Source of the DNA: Hephaestia caeni
GTDB taxonomy: Bacteria > Pseudomonadota > Alphaproteobacteria > Sphingomonadales > Sphingomonadaceae
Length of the DNA stretch: 64,000 nucleotides
Direction of reading: 5' to 3'
NCBI RefSeq assembly: GCF_003550065.1
Contig: NZ_QXDC01000003.1
Location: forward strand, 372,001-436,000
Position numbers and translations under genes: made by a program. The notes beneath the pieces were generated by a model. That model ran no database searches. It was not told where the DNA came from and saw only the letters and a program-made list of their open reading frames with translations. This document shows, one piece after another, positions 26,327-35,956 of this stretch. The first letter of the stretch is position 1; each line of letters starts with the position of its first letter.

Positions 26327-27100
26327 ATGAAAGCGATCTTCATCACCGGCGGCGCATCGGGGATCGGGCGCGCGGTGGCGCAGCGGTTCGCCGCCGAAGG
26401 CTGGCGGATCGGGGTTGCCGATGTCGACGCCGCGGGTCTTGCCGAAACGGTCGCGATGCTGCCGGACGGCGCCGACAGCTACACGATGGACGTGCGCGAT
26501 CGCAATGCCTGGGGGCGGTCGCTCGATGATTTCACGCGGCAAGCGGGGCGGCTCGACGTGCTGTTCAACAATGCCGGGATCGGCGTCGGCGGGCCGCTGG
26601 CCGAGGCCGATTTCGCCGATCTCGATCGGCTGGTCGCGATCAATTTCACGGGCGTGCTCAACGGCGCGCGGATCGGCCATGCCTATCTCGCGGCGACGCC
26701 GGGATCGTGTCTGCTCAACACCGCCTCGGCCTCGGCGATCTACGGTTCGGCGGGGCTCGCGACCTATTCGGCGACCAAATTCGCGGTGCGCGCGCTGAGC
26801 GAGGCGCTCGACGGCGAATGGGCCGCCGCCGGCATCAAGGTGCGCGACATCGTCCCCGGTTTCATCGAAACGCCGCTGCTCGACGGCGGTGTCGCGGGAT
26901 CGAACCACACGATCCGCGATACGGTGAAGGAAGCCGGGCTCGAGCTTACCCCCGTCGAAGCGGTCGCCGACGCGGCGTGGGCAGCGGTGCATGGCGATCG
27001 CGTCCATACCTATGTCGGGCCGACCGCAAAGCGCATGGCGTTCGCCGCGCGCTGGATGCCGGGCAAGCTGCGTACAATGATGCGGCGCGGATTGAGCTAG
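26327..27100 (+). CDS. SDR family oxidoreductase
   Basis: A 257-residue short-chain dehydrogenase/reductase. The nucleotide motif is TGGASGIGRAVA, then NNAGIGVGG, catalytic Ser in LLNTASASAIYG and YSATKFAVRAL for Tyr/Lys. The Asp after the second strand (GVADVDAAG) points to NAD(H) rather than NADP(H). AAAGGAGAGGGGC precedes ATG 26327. The stop overlaps by four bases (CTAG) with the stop of the convergent LysR gene. The substrate cannot be predicted. Confidence 0.88.
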   Translation: MKAIFITGGASGIGRAVAQRFAAEGWRIGVADVDAAGLAETVAMLPDGADSYTMDVRDRNAWGRSLDDFTRQAGRLDVLFNNAGIGVGGPLAEADFADLDRLVAINFTGVLNGARIGHAYLAATPGSCLLNTASASAIYGSAGLATYSATKFAVRALSEALDGEWAAAGIKVRDIVPGFIETPLLDGGVAGSNHTIRDTVKEAGLELTPVEAVADAAWAAVHGDRVHTYVGPTAKRMAFAARWMPGKLRTMMRRGLS

Positions 27101-27984
27101 GGCCTCTCACCCCACGGCGGAGTTGCGAACAGATCCTTGAGATAGGCGAGCATCGCCGCCCCCGCGCGCGGCAGCGCGTCGGGAAGGTGGAGGGCGTAGA
27201 CCGCCGCGTCATCGGAGCCGCGCCAATCGGGCAGCACCCGCACCAGCCGCCCGTCGGCAAGCTCGGCATCGACATCCCAGATCGAGCGCAACGCGATTCC
27301 CGCCCCGGCGATCGCGAGTTCGCGCACCACCTCGCTCGAATCGGTGGCGATCGCGCTCGGCGCATCGATCGCGGTCGCGCCCGCCCCGGTCAGCCGCCAC
27401 GGCATCTGCCCATCGGCGGCGAGTAGGCGATGCTGCGCCAGATCGCCGATCGCGCTCGGACACCCGGCCGCTGCCAGATAGGCGGGCGCGGCGCACAGGA
27501 CGCGGCGGCTCGGCGCAAGGCGGTGCGCAACCGTCCCCGGCGGCGGCGCCCCGGTGACACGGATCGCCAGATCGACTCGCGCCACGGTGAGGTCGACGAA
27601 CGTATCGGTGAGATCGAGCCGCAGCGCGATCGCCGGATGCGCATCGAGAAACGACCGCAAATGGGGCGCGAGATGCAGCCGCCCGAACGAGGTCGGCGCG
27701 TTGACCACCAGCGGCCCGGCGATGGCGCCGGTATCGGCGACACGCGCCTCGGCCTCCGCGATCGCCGCGAGCACCGCGACCATATCGCGGTGGAAGACCG
27801 CACCGCGCGGGGTGAGCGCAAGACGCCGCGTGGTGCGGTGGAGCAACCGCACCCCCAATCGCGCTTCGAGCCGCGCGATCCGTTTCGACACCATCGCCGG
27901 CGAAATGCCGCGCGCGCGCGCCGCCGCGCTCAGGCTGCCCGCGGCGACGACATGGACGAACAGGGCGGCATCGGGATCGATGAT
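27097..27984 (-). CDS. LysR family transcriptional regulator without a canonical start codon
   Basis: The helix-turn-helix reads DPDAALFVHVVAAGSLSAAA then ARGISPAMVSKRIARLEARLG, followed by the effector domain. The first in-frame ATG (27894) falls inside the HTH (MVSKR), too late. The open frame continues to a stop at 28024-28026 but has no ATG, GTG or TTG; ATC codons at 27982-27984 or 27979-27981, preceded by AAGGAAACA, are the best placed. The gene may use a rare start, may have lost its start or may hold a sequencing error. It is divergent from malate synthase G and may regulate it. Confidence 0.75.
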   Translation of the reverse strand: MIDPDAALFVHVVAAGSLSAAARARGISPAMVSKRIARLEARLGVRLLHRTTRRLALTPRGAVFHRDMVAVLAAIAEAEARVADTGAIAGPLVVNAPTSFGRLHLAPHLRSFLDAHPAIALRLDLTDTFVDLTVARVDLAIRVTGAPPPGTVAHRLAPSRRVLCAAPAYLAAAGCPSAIGDLAQHRLLAADGQMPWRLTGAGATAIDAPSAIATDSSEVVRELAIAGAGIALRSIWDVDAELADGRLVRVLPDWRGSDDAAVYALHLPDALPRAGAAMLAYLKDLFATPPWGERP

Positions 27985-28073
27985 TGTTTCCTTAGGCGAA
28001 CAACAGCATCTCCTTTCGATCGTCTACCGAAAGGCCCGGCGAGCGTCTATCGTGCGCCACGAGGAGATACGAC

Positions 28074-30182
28074 ATGACCGACCGGATGGATCGCGCGGGG
28101 CTGAAGGTGGCGCCCGCACTGGCGCAGTTCATCGAGGCCGAGGCGCTGCCCGGCACCGGGATCGACGCCGAGGCTTTCTGGCGCGGCGTCGCGGCGATCT
28201 ACGCCCGCTTCACGCCTGAAAACCGCGCCTTGCTCGCGACGCGCGATCGCCTCCAGGCTGAGATCGACGGCTGGCACGCCGCGCGCACCGGCACCCCGAT
28301 CGACCAGACCGGCTATCAGGCGTTCCTGCGCGAGATCGGTTATCTCGTCGATGCCCCCGCCCCCTTCACGATCGCGCCCGGCGCGGTCGATGACGAGGTC
28401 GCGCGGATCGCGGGGCCGCAACTCGTGGTGCCGATCCTCAACGCGCGCTTCCTCCTCAACGCCGCCAATGCGCGGTGGGGCAGCTTGTACGACGCGCTCT
28501 ACGGCACCGATGCGCTGCCCGGCACGCCCGCGGGCAAGGGCTATGATCCCGCGCGCGGCGCGACGGTGATCGGCTGGGCGCGCGCTTTCCTCGATTCCGC
28601 CGCCCCGCTCGCGCAGGGCTCATGGACCGATTGGGATGGCAATGCGCCGGTACTCGCCGATCCGGCGCAGTTCGTCGGCCATGCGGGCGACAATCTGCTG
28701 CTCAAGCGCCACGGCCTGCACATCGAGATCGTGATCGATCGCAGCCACCCGATCGGCAAGGACGACAAGGCCGGCGTCGCCGATCTGATCCTCGAATCGG
28801 CGATCACGACGATCTGTGACCTCGAGGATTCGATCGCCGCGGTCGATGCCGAGGACAAGGTGGCGGCCTATGCCAATTGGCTGGGGCTGATGAAGGGCAC
28901 GCTCGAGGCCAGTTTCGAGAAGGGCGGGCGGACGATGACGCGGCGTCTTGCCGGTGACCGCGCCTATACCGCGCCCGACGGCACCACCTTTACGCTGCCC
29001 GGCCGTAGCCTGCTGTTCGTGCGCAACGTCGGCCATCTGATGACGACGCCGGCGATCCATCTGCCCGATGGCAGCGAGGCGCCCGAGGGCATTCTCGACG
29101 GCATCGTCACCAGCCTGATCGCGCTCCACGACCTCAAGCGCACCGGCGGCCTGCCCAACAGCCGCGCGGGGTCGGTCTATATCGTCAAGCCCAAGATGCA
29201 CGGGCCGGACGAAGCCGCGTTCACCAACAGCCTGTTCGACGCGATCGAGGATCTGCTCGGGCTCGCACGCCACACGATCAAGGTAGGTGTGATGGACGAG
29301 GAGCGCCGCACCTCGGCCAACCTCGCGGCGTGCATCCACGCGGTGAAAGGCCGGATCGTGTTCATCAACACCGGCTTCCTCGATCGCACCGGCGACGAGT
29401 TGCACACCTCGATGCAGGCCGGGCCGATGGTCCGCAAGGGCGAGATGAAGAGTTCGGCCTGGATTGCGGCCTATGAGGATCGCAACGTCCAGATCGGGCT
29501 CGCCTGCGGTCTCGCGGGCAAGGCGCAGATCGGCAAGGGCATGTGGGCCGCCCCCGATCGGATGGCCGATATGCTCGATCAGAAGATCGGTCACCCGCAA
29601 AGCGGCGCGACCACTGCCTGGGTGCCCTCGCCGACCGCGGCGACGCTGCACGCGACGCATTACCATGCCATCGATGTCGCCGCGCGGCAGGCGGCGCGCG
29701 CCGGTGAGCCGGTGGCGTCGCTCGACGCGCTGCTCACGGTGCCGCTCGCGCTCGGCCGCAACTGGCAGCCGCAGGAGGTTCGCGAGGAACTCGACAACAA
29801 TGCGCAAGGGATACTCGGCTATGTCGTGCGCTGGATCGATCAGGGCGTCGGCTGCTCGAAGGTGCCCGATATCCACGACATCGGGCTGATGGAGGACCGC
29901 GCGACGCTGCGTATCTCCTCGCAGCATATCGCCAATTGGCTGCTGCACGGCGTCGCGACGCCGGTGGATGTCGATGCCGCTTTCACGCGGATGGCCGCCA
30001 AGGTCGACGCGCAGAATGCGGGCGATCCGCTCTACGAACCGATGGCGGGCAATCCCGACAGCATCGCCTTCCAGGCGGCGCGCGCGCTGGTGTTCGAGGG
30101 GCTGGAACAACCCAACGGCTATACCGAACCGCTGCTCCACCGCTTCCGCCAGCAGCGCAAGGCGACCGCCCCGGCCGCGTGA
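28074..30182 (+). CDS. glcB: Malate synthase G
   Basis: Cytoplasmic enzyme (702 residues) that condenses glyoxylate and acetyl-CoA to malate in the glyoxylate or glycolate pathway. The length and motifs are those of the monomeric G form: [65 protein letters not shown] and [30 protein letters not shown] precedes ATG 28074. Isocitrate lyase is not in the window. The divergent LysR gene is its likely regulator. Confidence 0.96.
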   Translation: MTDRMDRAGLKVAPALAQFIEAEALPGTGIDAEAFWRGVAAIYARFTPENRALLATRDRLQAEIDGWHAARTGTPIDQTGYQAFLREIGYLVDAPAPFTIAPGAVDDEVARIAGPQLVVPILNARFLLNAANARWGSLYDALYGTDALPGTPAGKGYDPARGATVIGWARAFLDSAAPLAQGSWTDWDGNAPVLADPAQFVGHAGDNLLLKRHGLHIEIVIDRSHPIGKDDKAGVADLILESAITTICDLEDSIAAVDAEDKVAAYANWLGLMKGTLEASFEKGGRTMTRRLAGDRAYTAPDGTTFTLPGRSLLFVRNVGHLMTTPAIHLPDGSEAPEGILDGIVTSLIALHDLKRTGGLPNSRAGSVYIVKPKMHGPDEAAFTNSLFDAIEDLLGLARHTIKVGVMDEERRTSANLAACIHAVKGRIVFINTGFLDRTGDELHTSMQAGPMVRKGEMKSSAWIAAYEDRNVQIGLACGLAGKAQIGKGMWAAPDRMADMLDQKIGHPQSGATTAWVPSPTAATLHATHYHAIDVAARQAARAGEPVASLDALLTVPLALGRNWQPQEVREELDNNAQGILGYVVRWIDQGVGCSKVPDIHDIGLMEDRATLRISSQHIANWLLHGVATPVDVDAAFTRMAAKVDAQNAGDPLYEPMAGNPDSIAFQAARALVFEGLEQPNGYTEPLLHRFRQQRKATAPAA

Positions 30183-30238
30183 CACGGCAGGGCGAGGACG
30201 ATAGACCGGCGGCATCCTGTTGAACGAGGTGGATGCCC

Positions 30239-31915
30239 ATGCGCCGTGCCCTTTTCCTCGCCCTGCTCGCGACCGCCGCTTGCTCCGGGCCGACATCGAC
30301 CGACAATAACACCGCCGCCACCGAAGCGGTCGCCTCGCACGCCTATCTCACCGCTGAGCGCGCCAAGGTCGCGCGGATCGACATGGCGCCGCGCACCGAT
30401 TTCCTCACCGACGAGGAACGGCAGGTGGTCAACCTGCTGATCGAGGCGTCGGACCTGATGAGCCAGATCTACCTGCGCCAAGTCGCGGTCGATAACCCTG
30501 AGACACGCGCGGCGATCGACGCGGCGAAGGGCGGCGATCACGATCTGCTGCTTAACCTGTTCGATCTCAATTTCGGCCCGTGGAACCGCTTCGACGAGAA
30601 CAAGCCCTTTTGGGGAGGCAAGCCCTGGCCCGAGGGCGCGGGCTTCTATCCCACCGACATGACGCGCGACGACTATGATCAGTGGCTCGCCAAGCATCCG
30701 CAAGACAAGGAGGCGTTCGCCAGCCTCTACACCGTCATCCGCCGCACGCCCGAAGGGGGCCTCAAGGCAGTGCCCTATTCGGTCGAATATAAGGAGTGGC
30801 TCGAGCCCGCGGCGGCCTTGCTCGACAAGGCGGCGGCGATCACGACCAACCCCAGCCTCAAGAAGTTCCTCTCGCTGCGCGCCAAGGCGTTCCGCACCGA
30901 TGATTATTACGCGAGCGAGCTTGCCTGGATGGACCTGAAAGACACGCCGATCGAGATCGCGATCGGGCCGTACGAGGTCTATACCGATCGCCTGTTCGGG
31001 CAGAAGGCGGCGTTCGAGAGCTTCGTGACGCTCAAGGATCCGGAAGAATCGGCCGCGCTCGCCAAATACAAGGCATATCTGAAGGACATGGAGGCCAACC
31101 TCCCCGTCCCCGATGCCTACAAGAACTTCAAGCGCGGGTTCGAATCGCCGATCGCGGTCGCCGAGCAGGTGCATGGCGGCGGCGACAACGTGCCCGGCAG
31201 CCAGACGATCGCGTTCAACCTGCCCAATGACGAGCGCGTGCGCGAGGCCAAGGGCGCGAAGAAAGTCATCCTCTCCAACGTGCTCGGTGCCAAATACGAT
31301 CGCGTGCTCGCACCGATGGCGCCATTGGTGCTCGTTGGCGATCAGGCGAGGCTGGTCGTCAAGAAATACATGCAGCTAGAGACGCTGTTCCACGAACTGT
31401 CGCACAGCCTCGGCCCCGGCACGATCACCGTCGACGGGCGGCAGACCACCGTCAACGACGAGCTGAAGGAACAGGCGTCGGCGATCGAGGAAGGCAAGGC
31501 CGATGTGATGGGCGCCTACAACATCCTCTTCATGATGGCGAAAGGCGAGCTTCCCGCCGCCGAGAAGAACCAACTGCTCGCGACCTATTTCACCGGCATC
31601 TTCCGTGCGATGCGCTTCGGCGCGGCCGAGGCGCATGGGCACGGCGCGGCGATGCAATATGGCTATCTCAAAGCGAAAGGCGCCTTCACCTGGGACGGCG
31701 CCGCCAAGCGTTACCGCATCGACGACGCGAAAATGGAGGCGGGCATCCGCGATCTCGTCCACGACATCGTCTTGCTCCAGGGCAACGGCGATTATGCGGG
31801 CGTCAAGGCGTTCATGGCCAGATACGCGGTGCTCGACGAGCAGGCCGAGGCCGTGATCGGCTCGATGAAGGACATCCCGGTCGATATCCAGCCGGCCTAT
31901 CCCGGAAAGGTGTGA
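30239..31915 (+). CDS. DPP III-like metallohydrolase lipoprotein
   Basis: A 558-residue protein with lipoprotein signal MRRALFLALLATAAC (Cys15). The body resembles the dipeptidyl-peptidase III (M49) family: zinc motif LFHELSHSLG (His385, His389) and second motif AIEEGKADVMGAYN (Glu417/418). The zinc motif is a plain HExxH rather than the six-residue HExxGH of classical DPP III. I choose ATG 30239 over 30233 because GAGGTGG is better spaced. It probably acts in the periplasm on peptides, but some relatives are annotated only as Zn-dependent hydrolases, so activity is uncertain. Confidence 0.8.
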   Translation: MRRALFLALLATAACSGPTSTDNNTAATEAVASHAYLTAERAKVARIDMAPRTDFLTDEERQVVNLLIEASDLMSQIYLRQVAVDNPETRAAIDAAKGGDHDLLLNLFDLNFGPWNRFDENKPFWGGKPWPEGAGFYPTDMTRDDYDQWLAKHPQDKEAFASLYTVIRRTPEGGLKAVPYSVEYKEWLEPAAALLDKAAAITTNPSLKKFLSLRAKAFRTDDYYASELAWMDLKDTPIEIAIGPYEVYTDRLFGQKAAFESFVTLKDPEESAALAKYKAYLKDMEANLPVPDAYKNFKRGFESPIAVAEQVHGGGDNVPGSQTIAFNLPNDERVREAKGAKKVILSNVLGAKYDRVLAPMAPLVLVGDQARLVVKKYMQLETLFHELSHSLGPGTITVDGRQTTVNDELKEQASAIEEGKADVMGAYNILFMMAKGELPAAEKNQLLATYFTGIFRAMRFGAAEAHGHGAAMQYGYLKAKGAFTWDGAAKRYRIDDAKMEAGIRDLVHDIVLLQGNGDYAGVKAFMARYAVLDEQAEAVIGSMKDIPVDIQPAYPGKV

Positions 31916-31942
31916 AGTCGAGTTCTATATGCCGCGCCGATC

Positions 31943-32039
31943 ATCCTCACCCTTCCGGCGCTTCGCGCTTCCTTCCCTCTCCCACTGGGAGAGGGAAGGG
32001 GCCCGCTCGGCGCAGCCGAGTGGGAAGGGTGAGGGTGAT
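31943..32039. repeat. Palindrome, CCTCACCCTTCC...GGAAGGGTGAGG family
   Basis: The outer ends CCTCACCCTTCC and GGAAGGGTGAGG are inverted. Inside are three hairpins: GGCGCTTCGCGCTTCC, TCCCTCTCCCACTGGGAGAGGGA and CCGCTCGGCGCAGCCGAGTGG. A copy in the reverse orientation lies at 45403-45495. Confidence 0.88.
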
Positions 32040-32053
32040 ACGGGAGGCTGTCC

Positions 32054-32572
32054 CTATTCCGGCCCGAAGCCGCCGAAAATGCCGTGAAGATACTGCACGG
32101 TGATGTCGATCGTCTTCACGCCGGCCCCGACATCGACGATGCCGTCGGCAAGCTTGGGCTTGGATCGGCCGAGCTTGCGGTTGCTCGGCACGCCCGCGCC
32201 GTCCTTCCAGATGCTGAACTTGTTCTTGCCGTCGCGATCGTGCGTGAAGACGAGGCCGTAACGGCCGGGCTTGGGCACCTTGATGCACATCGCGACCGCG
32301 CCGCTCGCGGGCACGTCGGCCCAGACGCGGCGGAAGGTCTTGCCAGCCGCCTCCAGCGTCTTGCGATGTTCGAGCCAGTCAACCTCGGTCGCGGGATAGA
32401 GTTCGAGCTTCATCCGCCCGGCGCGGTCCTTGAACCCGGAGACGTTGACCAGCACCGCCGGTCCCTTGCCCGCGGCACAAGCGGCGGCGTCGGGGCCCAC
32501 AGGCGTCGCCGCGTGCGCGGCGGCCGGCAGCGCGAGCGCAGCGGCAAGCAGAGCGGGAATCGTGCGGTTCAT
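32054..32572 (-). CDS. Exported DUF2141 domain protein
   Basis: A 172-residue protein with signal peptide MNRTIPALLAAALALPAAAHA. The rest matches the DUF2141 pattern: VLVNVSGFKDRAGRMKLELY, a central FRRVWADVPASGAVAMCIKV, YGLVFTHDRDGKNKFS and a C-terminal small-beta domain. GAGGATATCAAT precedes ATG 32572. Function of the family is unknown; members are periplasmic. It stands alone between a palindrome and the maleylacetoacetate isomerase-like gene. Confidence 0.82.
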   Translation of the reverse strand: MNRTIPALLAAALALPAAAHAATPVGPDAAACAAGKGPAVLVNVSGFKDRAGRMKLELYPATEVDWLEHRKTLEAAGKTFRRVWADVPASGAVAMCIKVPKPGRYGLVFTHDRDGKNKFSIWKDGAGVPSNRKLGRSKPKLADGIVDVGAGVKTIDITVQYLHGIFGGFGPE

Positions 32573-32752
32573 ATTGATATCCTCGTAAGCGAGAGCGCGC
32601 CGAAAGCGGCGTCGGCGCGCCATGCATCGGCGCGGCAGGGCCCGTACCGGCCCGATTGATCCCTTAAGGATAGGGGCGATATTGGCGAAAAGAAGGTCTT
32701 TGTTCGGCGCTGGCACGAGACGCGCGCGAATCGGGGGGCCGGCAGCGTGCGT

Positions 32753-33382
32753 TCAGGCGGGCCGGGCGCGGTCGGGATGAGCAGCGGCAAAGGCCGGCAG
32801 CGCGGTGGCGGCGGCATCTGCACGCACCAGCGCCGGATAGGCGGCAAGCGGCAGTTCGAGCCGGCGCGCATTGTATATCTGCGGCACCAGGCAGACGTCG
32901 GCGATACCGGGTGCGGCGCCGTCGAGGAACGGCCCCGCGCCCGCCATCCTTTCCAGCGCGACGAAGCCTTCGGCGATCCAGTGCCGATACCAATCGTCCC
33001 GCGCCTGCTTGTCGGCCCCGAACTGGCTCTGGAGCCGCTTGAGCACGCGCAGATTGTCGAGCGGATGGATATCGCACGCGACCACCAGCGCACGCGCCAG
33101 CGCCTGCGCCCGCGCGACAGGCTCGCGGGGAATGAGCAGCGGATCGGGGAAGGTCGTATCGAGCCAGTCGATGATCGCGAGGCTCTGGACGAGCGGCGTG
33201 CCGTCGACCTCAAGCGTCGGCACGAAACCCTGCGGGTTGATCGCCAGATTATCCGCGCCGTGCTGGGCGTCGTCGAGCAGGCTGACGGGCCGCGACTCAT
33301 AGGCGATCCCCTTGAGCGCGAGCGCGATCCGCACACGATAGCTCGCCGACGAGCGCCAGTAATCGTGGAGCACGAGCTTCAT
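32753..33382 (-). CDS. maiA: Zeta-class glutathione S-transferase (maleylacetoacetate isomerase-like)
   Basis: A 209-residue GST. The zeta-class motif SSASYRVRIALALKG near residue 11 matches SSxSxRVRIAL of maleylacetoacetate isomerases, which isomerise maleylacetoacetate to fumarylacetoacetate in tyrosine breakdown. The thioredoxin-like part has NPQGFVPTLEVDG and the helical part HPLDNLRVLKRL. It is last in a minus-strand operon and overlaps the AI-2E family gene by ATGA. No fumarylacetoacetase is nearby, so the precise substrate is inferred only from the family. Confidence 0.82.
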   Translation of the reverse strand: MKLVLHDYWRSSASYRVRIALALKGIAYESRPVSLLDDAQHGADNLAINPQGFVPTLEVDGTPLVQSLAIIDWLDTTFPDPLLIPREPVARAQALARALVVACDIHPLDNLRVLKRLQSQFGADKQARDDWYRHWIAEGFVALERMAGAGPFLDGAAPGIADVCLVPQIYNARRLELPLAAYPALVRADAAATALPAFAAAHPDRARPA

Positions 33383-34485
33383 GCGGCGCCCCCGCCCTCT
33401 TCTTCCTCGCGCTCGGCGCTGCGTTCGAGCGCGACCTTGATCATCGCCGTCATCGGATCGGCGAGCGCGAGACCGACGACGCCGAACAGGGTGCTCGCGA
33501 GGATCTGCGCCGACAGCGTGAGCGCGGGCGGCAGGTCGACGGTGCGCTTGGCGACCATCGGGATCACGACATAGCCGTCGAAAGTCTGCACGACGAAATA
33601 GGTCGCGAGCGCATAAAGACCGGTATCGACGCCCGCCGAAAAACCCACCGCGGTCATCAGCACGCCGGTGATGAACGCGCCGACATTGGGGATGAAGGCG
33701 AGGATCGCCGCGATCAGCCCGAGCACGAGCGCCATCGGCACGCCCAGCACCATCAGGATGAACCAGGTGAGGAACCCCTCGAACGCCATCCCGAGCAACC
33801 GCCCCGCGAGCAGCCGGCGCATCGTGAATGCCATCCGATCGATCGTGATCGCGAATTGCTCGCGCTGCGCGGTCGGCACCATCCATTGCAGCCCGCGATC
33901 GTAGATGCGCGGCTCCATCGCGACGAACAGGCCGATCACCATGACCATGAACAGGCTGGTGAGCGCGCCTACCGCGGTGCCGACCCAGGTGGTGAGCCTG
34001 CCGACCGAGCCCAGCGCCTGCTGCGCCAGCCCCTTGAGATCGGAGTGGCCGGGGACGATGCCCATCTGCGTCGCCCAGGCGGAGACGCGCGCGGCCTGCA
34101 CATCGAGCGTCGTGCGCAACTGTTCGACCTGCGCGGCGATCTGAACCCCGGTGAGGTAGAAGACGCCGAAGAGGAACGCGAGCACGCCGAGCACGACGAT
34201 CAGCAGCCGCCAGCCGCGCGGAATCGGCAATAGCTTGCCAAGCAGTCGCACGCCGCCGTCGAGCATCGACGCGAACACCAGCCCGGCGAAAATGATGAGC
34301 AGCGGCTGGATCAGCAGCACGACGAGCGCGATCGCGCAGATCAGCCCCAGCCAGACGCCCGCCTTCTTGAGTTCGCGGCGCGTTTCGGGATCGCGCCATT
34401 CATGCGGGCTCGCCGCCTGGACCTCGGCTCCCTCCCCGGCCCCGGCTCCATCCCGGCCCCCGGCCTGCGATCGCGCCGCGCTCAC
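33379..34485 (-). CDS. AI-2E family transporter
   Basis: A 368-residue inner-membrane protein with about seven to eight transmembrane helices, typical of Pfam PF01594 (for example VWLGLICAIALVVLLIQPLL near the start and FIPNVGAFITGVLMTAVGF in the C-terminal half). The family was named for autoinducer-2 export but covers many permeases, including Na+/H+ antiporters. The GTG start at 34485 overlaps the lepB stop (GTGA). Charged residues fill both ends. The transported substrate is unknown. Confidence 0.87.
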   Translation of the reverse strand: MSAARSQAGGRDGAGAGEGAEVQAASPHEWRDPETRRELKKAGVWLGLICAIALVVLLIQPLLIIFAGLVFASMLDGGVRLLGKLLPIPRGWRLLIVVLGVLAFLFGVFYLTGVQIAAQVEQLRTTLDVQAARVSAWATQMGIVPGHSDLKGLAQQALGSVGRLTTWVGTAVGALTSLFMVMVIGLFVAMEPRIYDRGLQWMVPTAQREQFAITIDRMAFTMRRLLAGRLLGMAFEGFLTWFILMVLGVPMALVLGLIAAILAFIPNVGAFITGVLMTAVGFSAGVDTGLYALATYFVVQTFDGYVVIPMVAKRTVDLPPALTLSAQILASTLFGVVGLALADPMTAMIKVALERSAEREEEEGGGAA

Positions 34486-35381
34486 CGACCGGCCTCATGC
34501 GGATGGAGCGAGGTGCCCGAGCGCCCGCCGCGAAACGCGCCGAACCAGGTGAGCGGGTTCCAGGTCGCGCTGCCGTCGAGCGAGAAGGTGATGAATTCGG
34601 CGCGCCCGCCGATATATTCCCACGGCACTGGGCCGCCGAGCCCGAGTTCGGAGAGCGGGAAGCGGCTGTCGGCGCTGCGATCGCGATTGTCGCCCATCAG
34701 GAACACATCGTCGGCGGGGACCGTGATCGGCCCGTAATTGTCGCCCGGGCTGTAGCCCGCTTCGAGATCGATCGTATCGTAGCTGCGCCCACCCGGCAGC
34801 GTCTCGGTGATAATCGGCAGGCGGCAGACGAGGCGGCCGTCGGGAAGTGTCCGCCGCGCGCCGGGATATTCGTTCGGATCGCAGACCGAATTGTCGTCGA
34901 TCTTGAGATCGACATAATGGAGCGGCCCACGCTTCACCGGCACGCCGTTCAGGATCACCTGCCCGCCGCGCACCTCCAGCCGGTCGCCGGGCAACCCGAT
35001 CACGCGCTTGATGTAATCAGTGCGCGTGCCCGGCGGAGTCACGATCACGATGTCGCCGCGTTCGGGCAGGCTGCCGAACAGCCGCCCCTTCACGAACGGC
35101 ATCAGGTGGAAGGTCGGCGACACGAACGAATAGCCGTAGGGATATTTGCTCACCACCAGCCGATCGCCGACGAGCAGATCGGGCAGCATCGATTCGGACG
35201 GGATGTAGAACGGCTTGGCGACGAAGCTGTGGAAGGCGAGCACCGCGAGGATCAGCCAGAAGATACCCTTGATCTCGGCCCACCATTCGGCGCGGCGTCG
35301 CGCACCGCGCGCGGCGGCCGATTCTTCGATCGCGGCCCCGGCCCGCGCTTCGTCACTCTCCAACGCCAACTCCTCGGCCAT
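34482..35381 (-). CDS. lepB: Signal peptidase I
   Basis: Membrane serine peptidase (299 residues) that cleaves Sec and Tat signal peptides. A transmembrane helix lies near residues 38-55, followed by the catalytic Ser64 in IPSESMLPDLLVGD and Lys125 in TDYIKRVIGLPGD; box E is GDNRDRSADSR. An N-terminal Glu/Ala-rich cytoplasmic extension precedes the helix. It lies 10 bases after acpS. In many alphaproteobacteria rnc and era follow lepB; here an AI-2E family gene and a GST follow instead. Confidence 0.95.
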   Translation of the reverse strand: MAEELALESDEARAGAAIEESAAARGARRRAEWWAEIKGIFWLILAVLAFHSFVAKPFYIPSESMLPDLLVGDRLVVSKYPYGYSFVSPTFHLMPFVKGRLFGSLPERGDIVIVTPPGTRTDYIKRVIGLPGDRLEVRGGQVILNGVPVKRGPLHYVDLKIDDNSVCDPNEYPGARRTLPDGRLVCRLPIITETLPGGRSYDTIDLEAGYSPGDNYGPITVPADDVFLMGDNRDRSADSRFPLSELGLGGPVPWEYIGGRAEFITFSLDGSATWNPLTWFGAFRGGRSGTSLHPHEAGR

Positions 35382-35391
35382 CTACTCGTCC

Positions 35392-35793
35392 CTATTGCGC
35401 GATCGCTTCGATGATCACGAAGGCCTGCGCCCAGGGGTGGTCGTCGGTCAGCGTCACATGGATATGCGCGACGTGGCCTTCGGGGGTCAACGCGTCAAGT
35501 CGCGCCTTGGCTCCGCCGGTGAGTGCGAGCGTCGGCGCGCCCGACGGCGCGTTGACCACGCCGATGTCTTTCAGGAACACGCCCTGCTTGAACCCGGTGC
35601 CGACCGCCTTCGAGAAAGCCTCTTTGGCGGCGAAGCGCTTGGCGTAGGTGCCCGCGCGCGTGAACGGCCGCCGCGCCGCCTTCGCGCGCTCGACCTCGGT
35701 GAAGCAGCGCGCCTCGAACCGCGCCCCGAAACGATCGAGCGACGCCTGGATGCGCTCGATATTGCACAGGTCGGAGCCGAGGCCGATGATCAC
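35392..35793 (-). CDS. acpS: Holo-[acyl-carrier-protein] synthase
   Basis: A 133-residue phosphopantetheinyl transferase that activates acyl carrier protein from CoA. Motifs are [14 protein letters not shown] (metal-binding Asp) and [17 protein letters not shown] (Glu/Lys). GTG 35793 is the start, with GGGGAGGT eight bases upstream; that ribosome binding site belongs to the end of a palindromic repeat. A longer in-frame reading through the repeat to 35829 is not conserved. Confidence 0.92.
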   Translation of the reverse strand: MIIGLGSDLCNIERIQASLDRFGARFEARCFTEVERAKAARRPFTRAGTYAKRFAAKEAFSKAVGTGFKQGVFLKDIGVVNAPSGAPTLALTGGAKARLDALTPEGHVAHIHVTLTDDHPWAQAFVIIEAIAQ

Positions 35794-35799
35794 GAACAA

Positions 35800-35945
35800 A
35801 TACCTCCCCGGAACGGGGAGAGGAACCAAGGCGCGAAGCGGCTTGGTGGAGGGGTTTTTGACCCGGACGATTCGCTCGTGGCGGCCACCCCTCCACCATT
35901 CGGCATTGCCGAACGGTCCCCCTCCCCGTTCCGGGGAGGTGTTTG
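35800..35945. repeat. 146-bp palindrome, ACCTCCCCGGAACGGGGAG family
   Basis: The ends TACCTCCCCGGAACGGGGAG (35800 on) and CTCCCCGTTCCGGGGAGGTG (to 35941) are inverted. Inner hairpins are CCAAGGCGCGAAGCGGCTTGG and TTCGGCATTGCCGAA; GGTGGAGGGGT and ACCCCTCCACC also pair across the centre. It lies between pdxJ and acpS, inside an operon, and supplies the acpS ribosome binding site on the minus strand. Confidence 0.85.
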
Positions 35946-35956
35946 GAAGGGCATTC

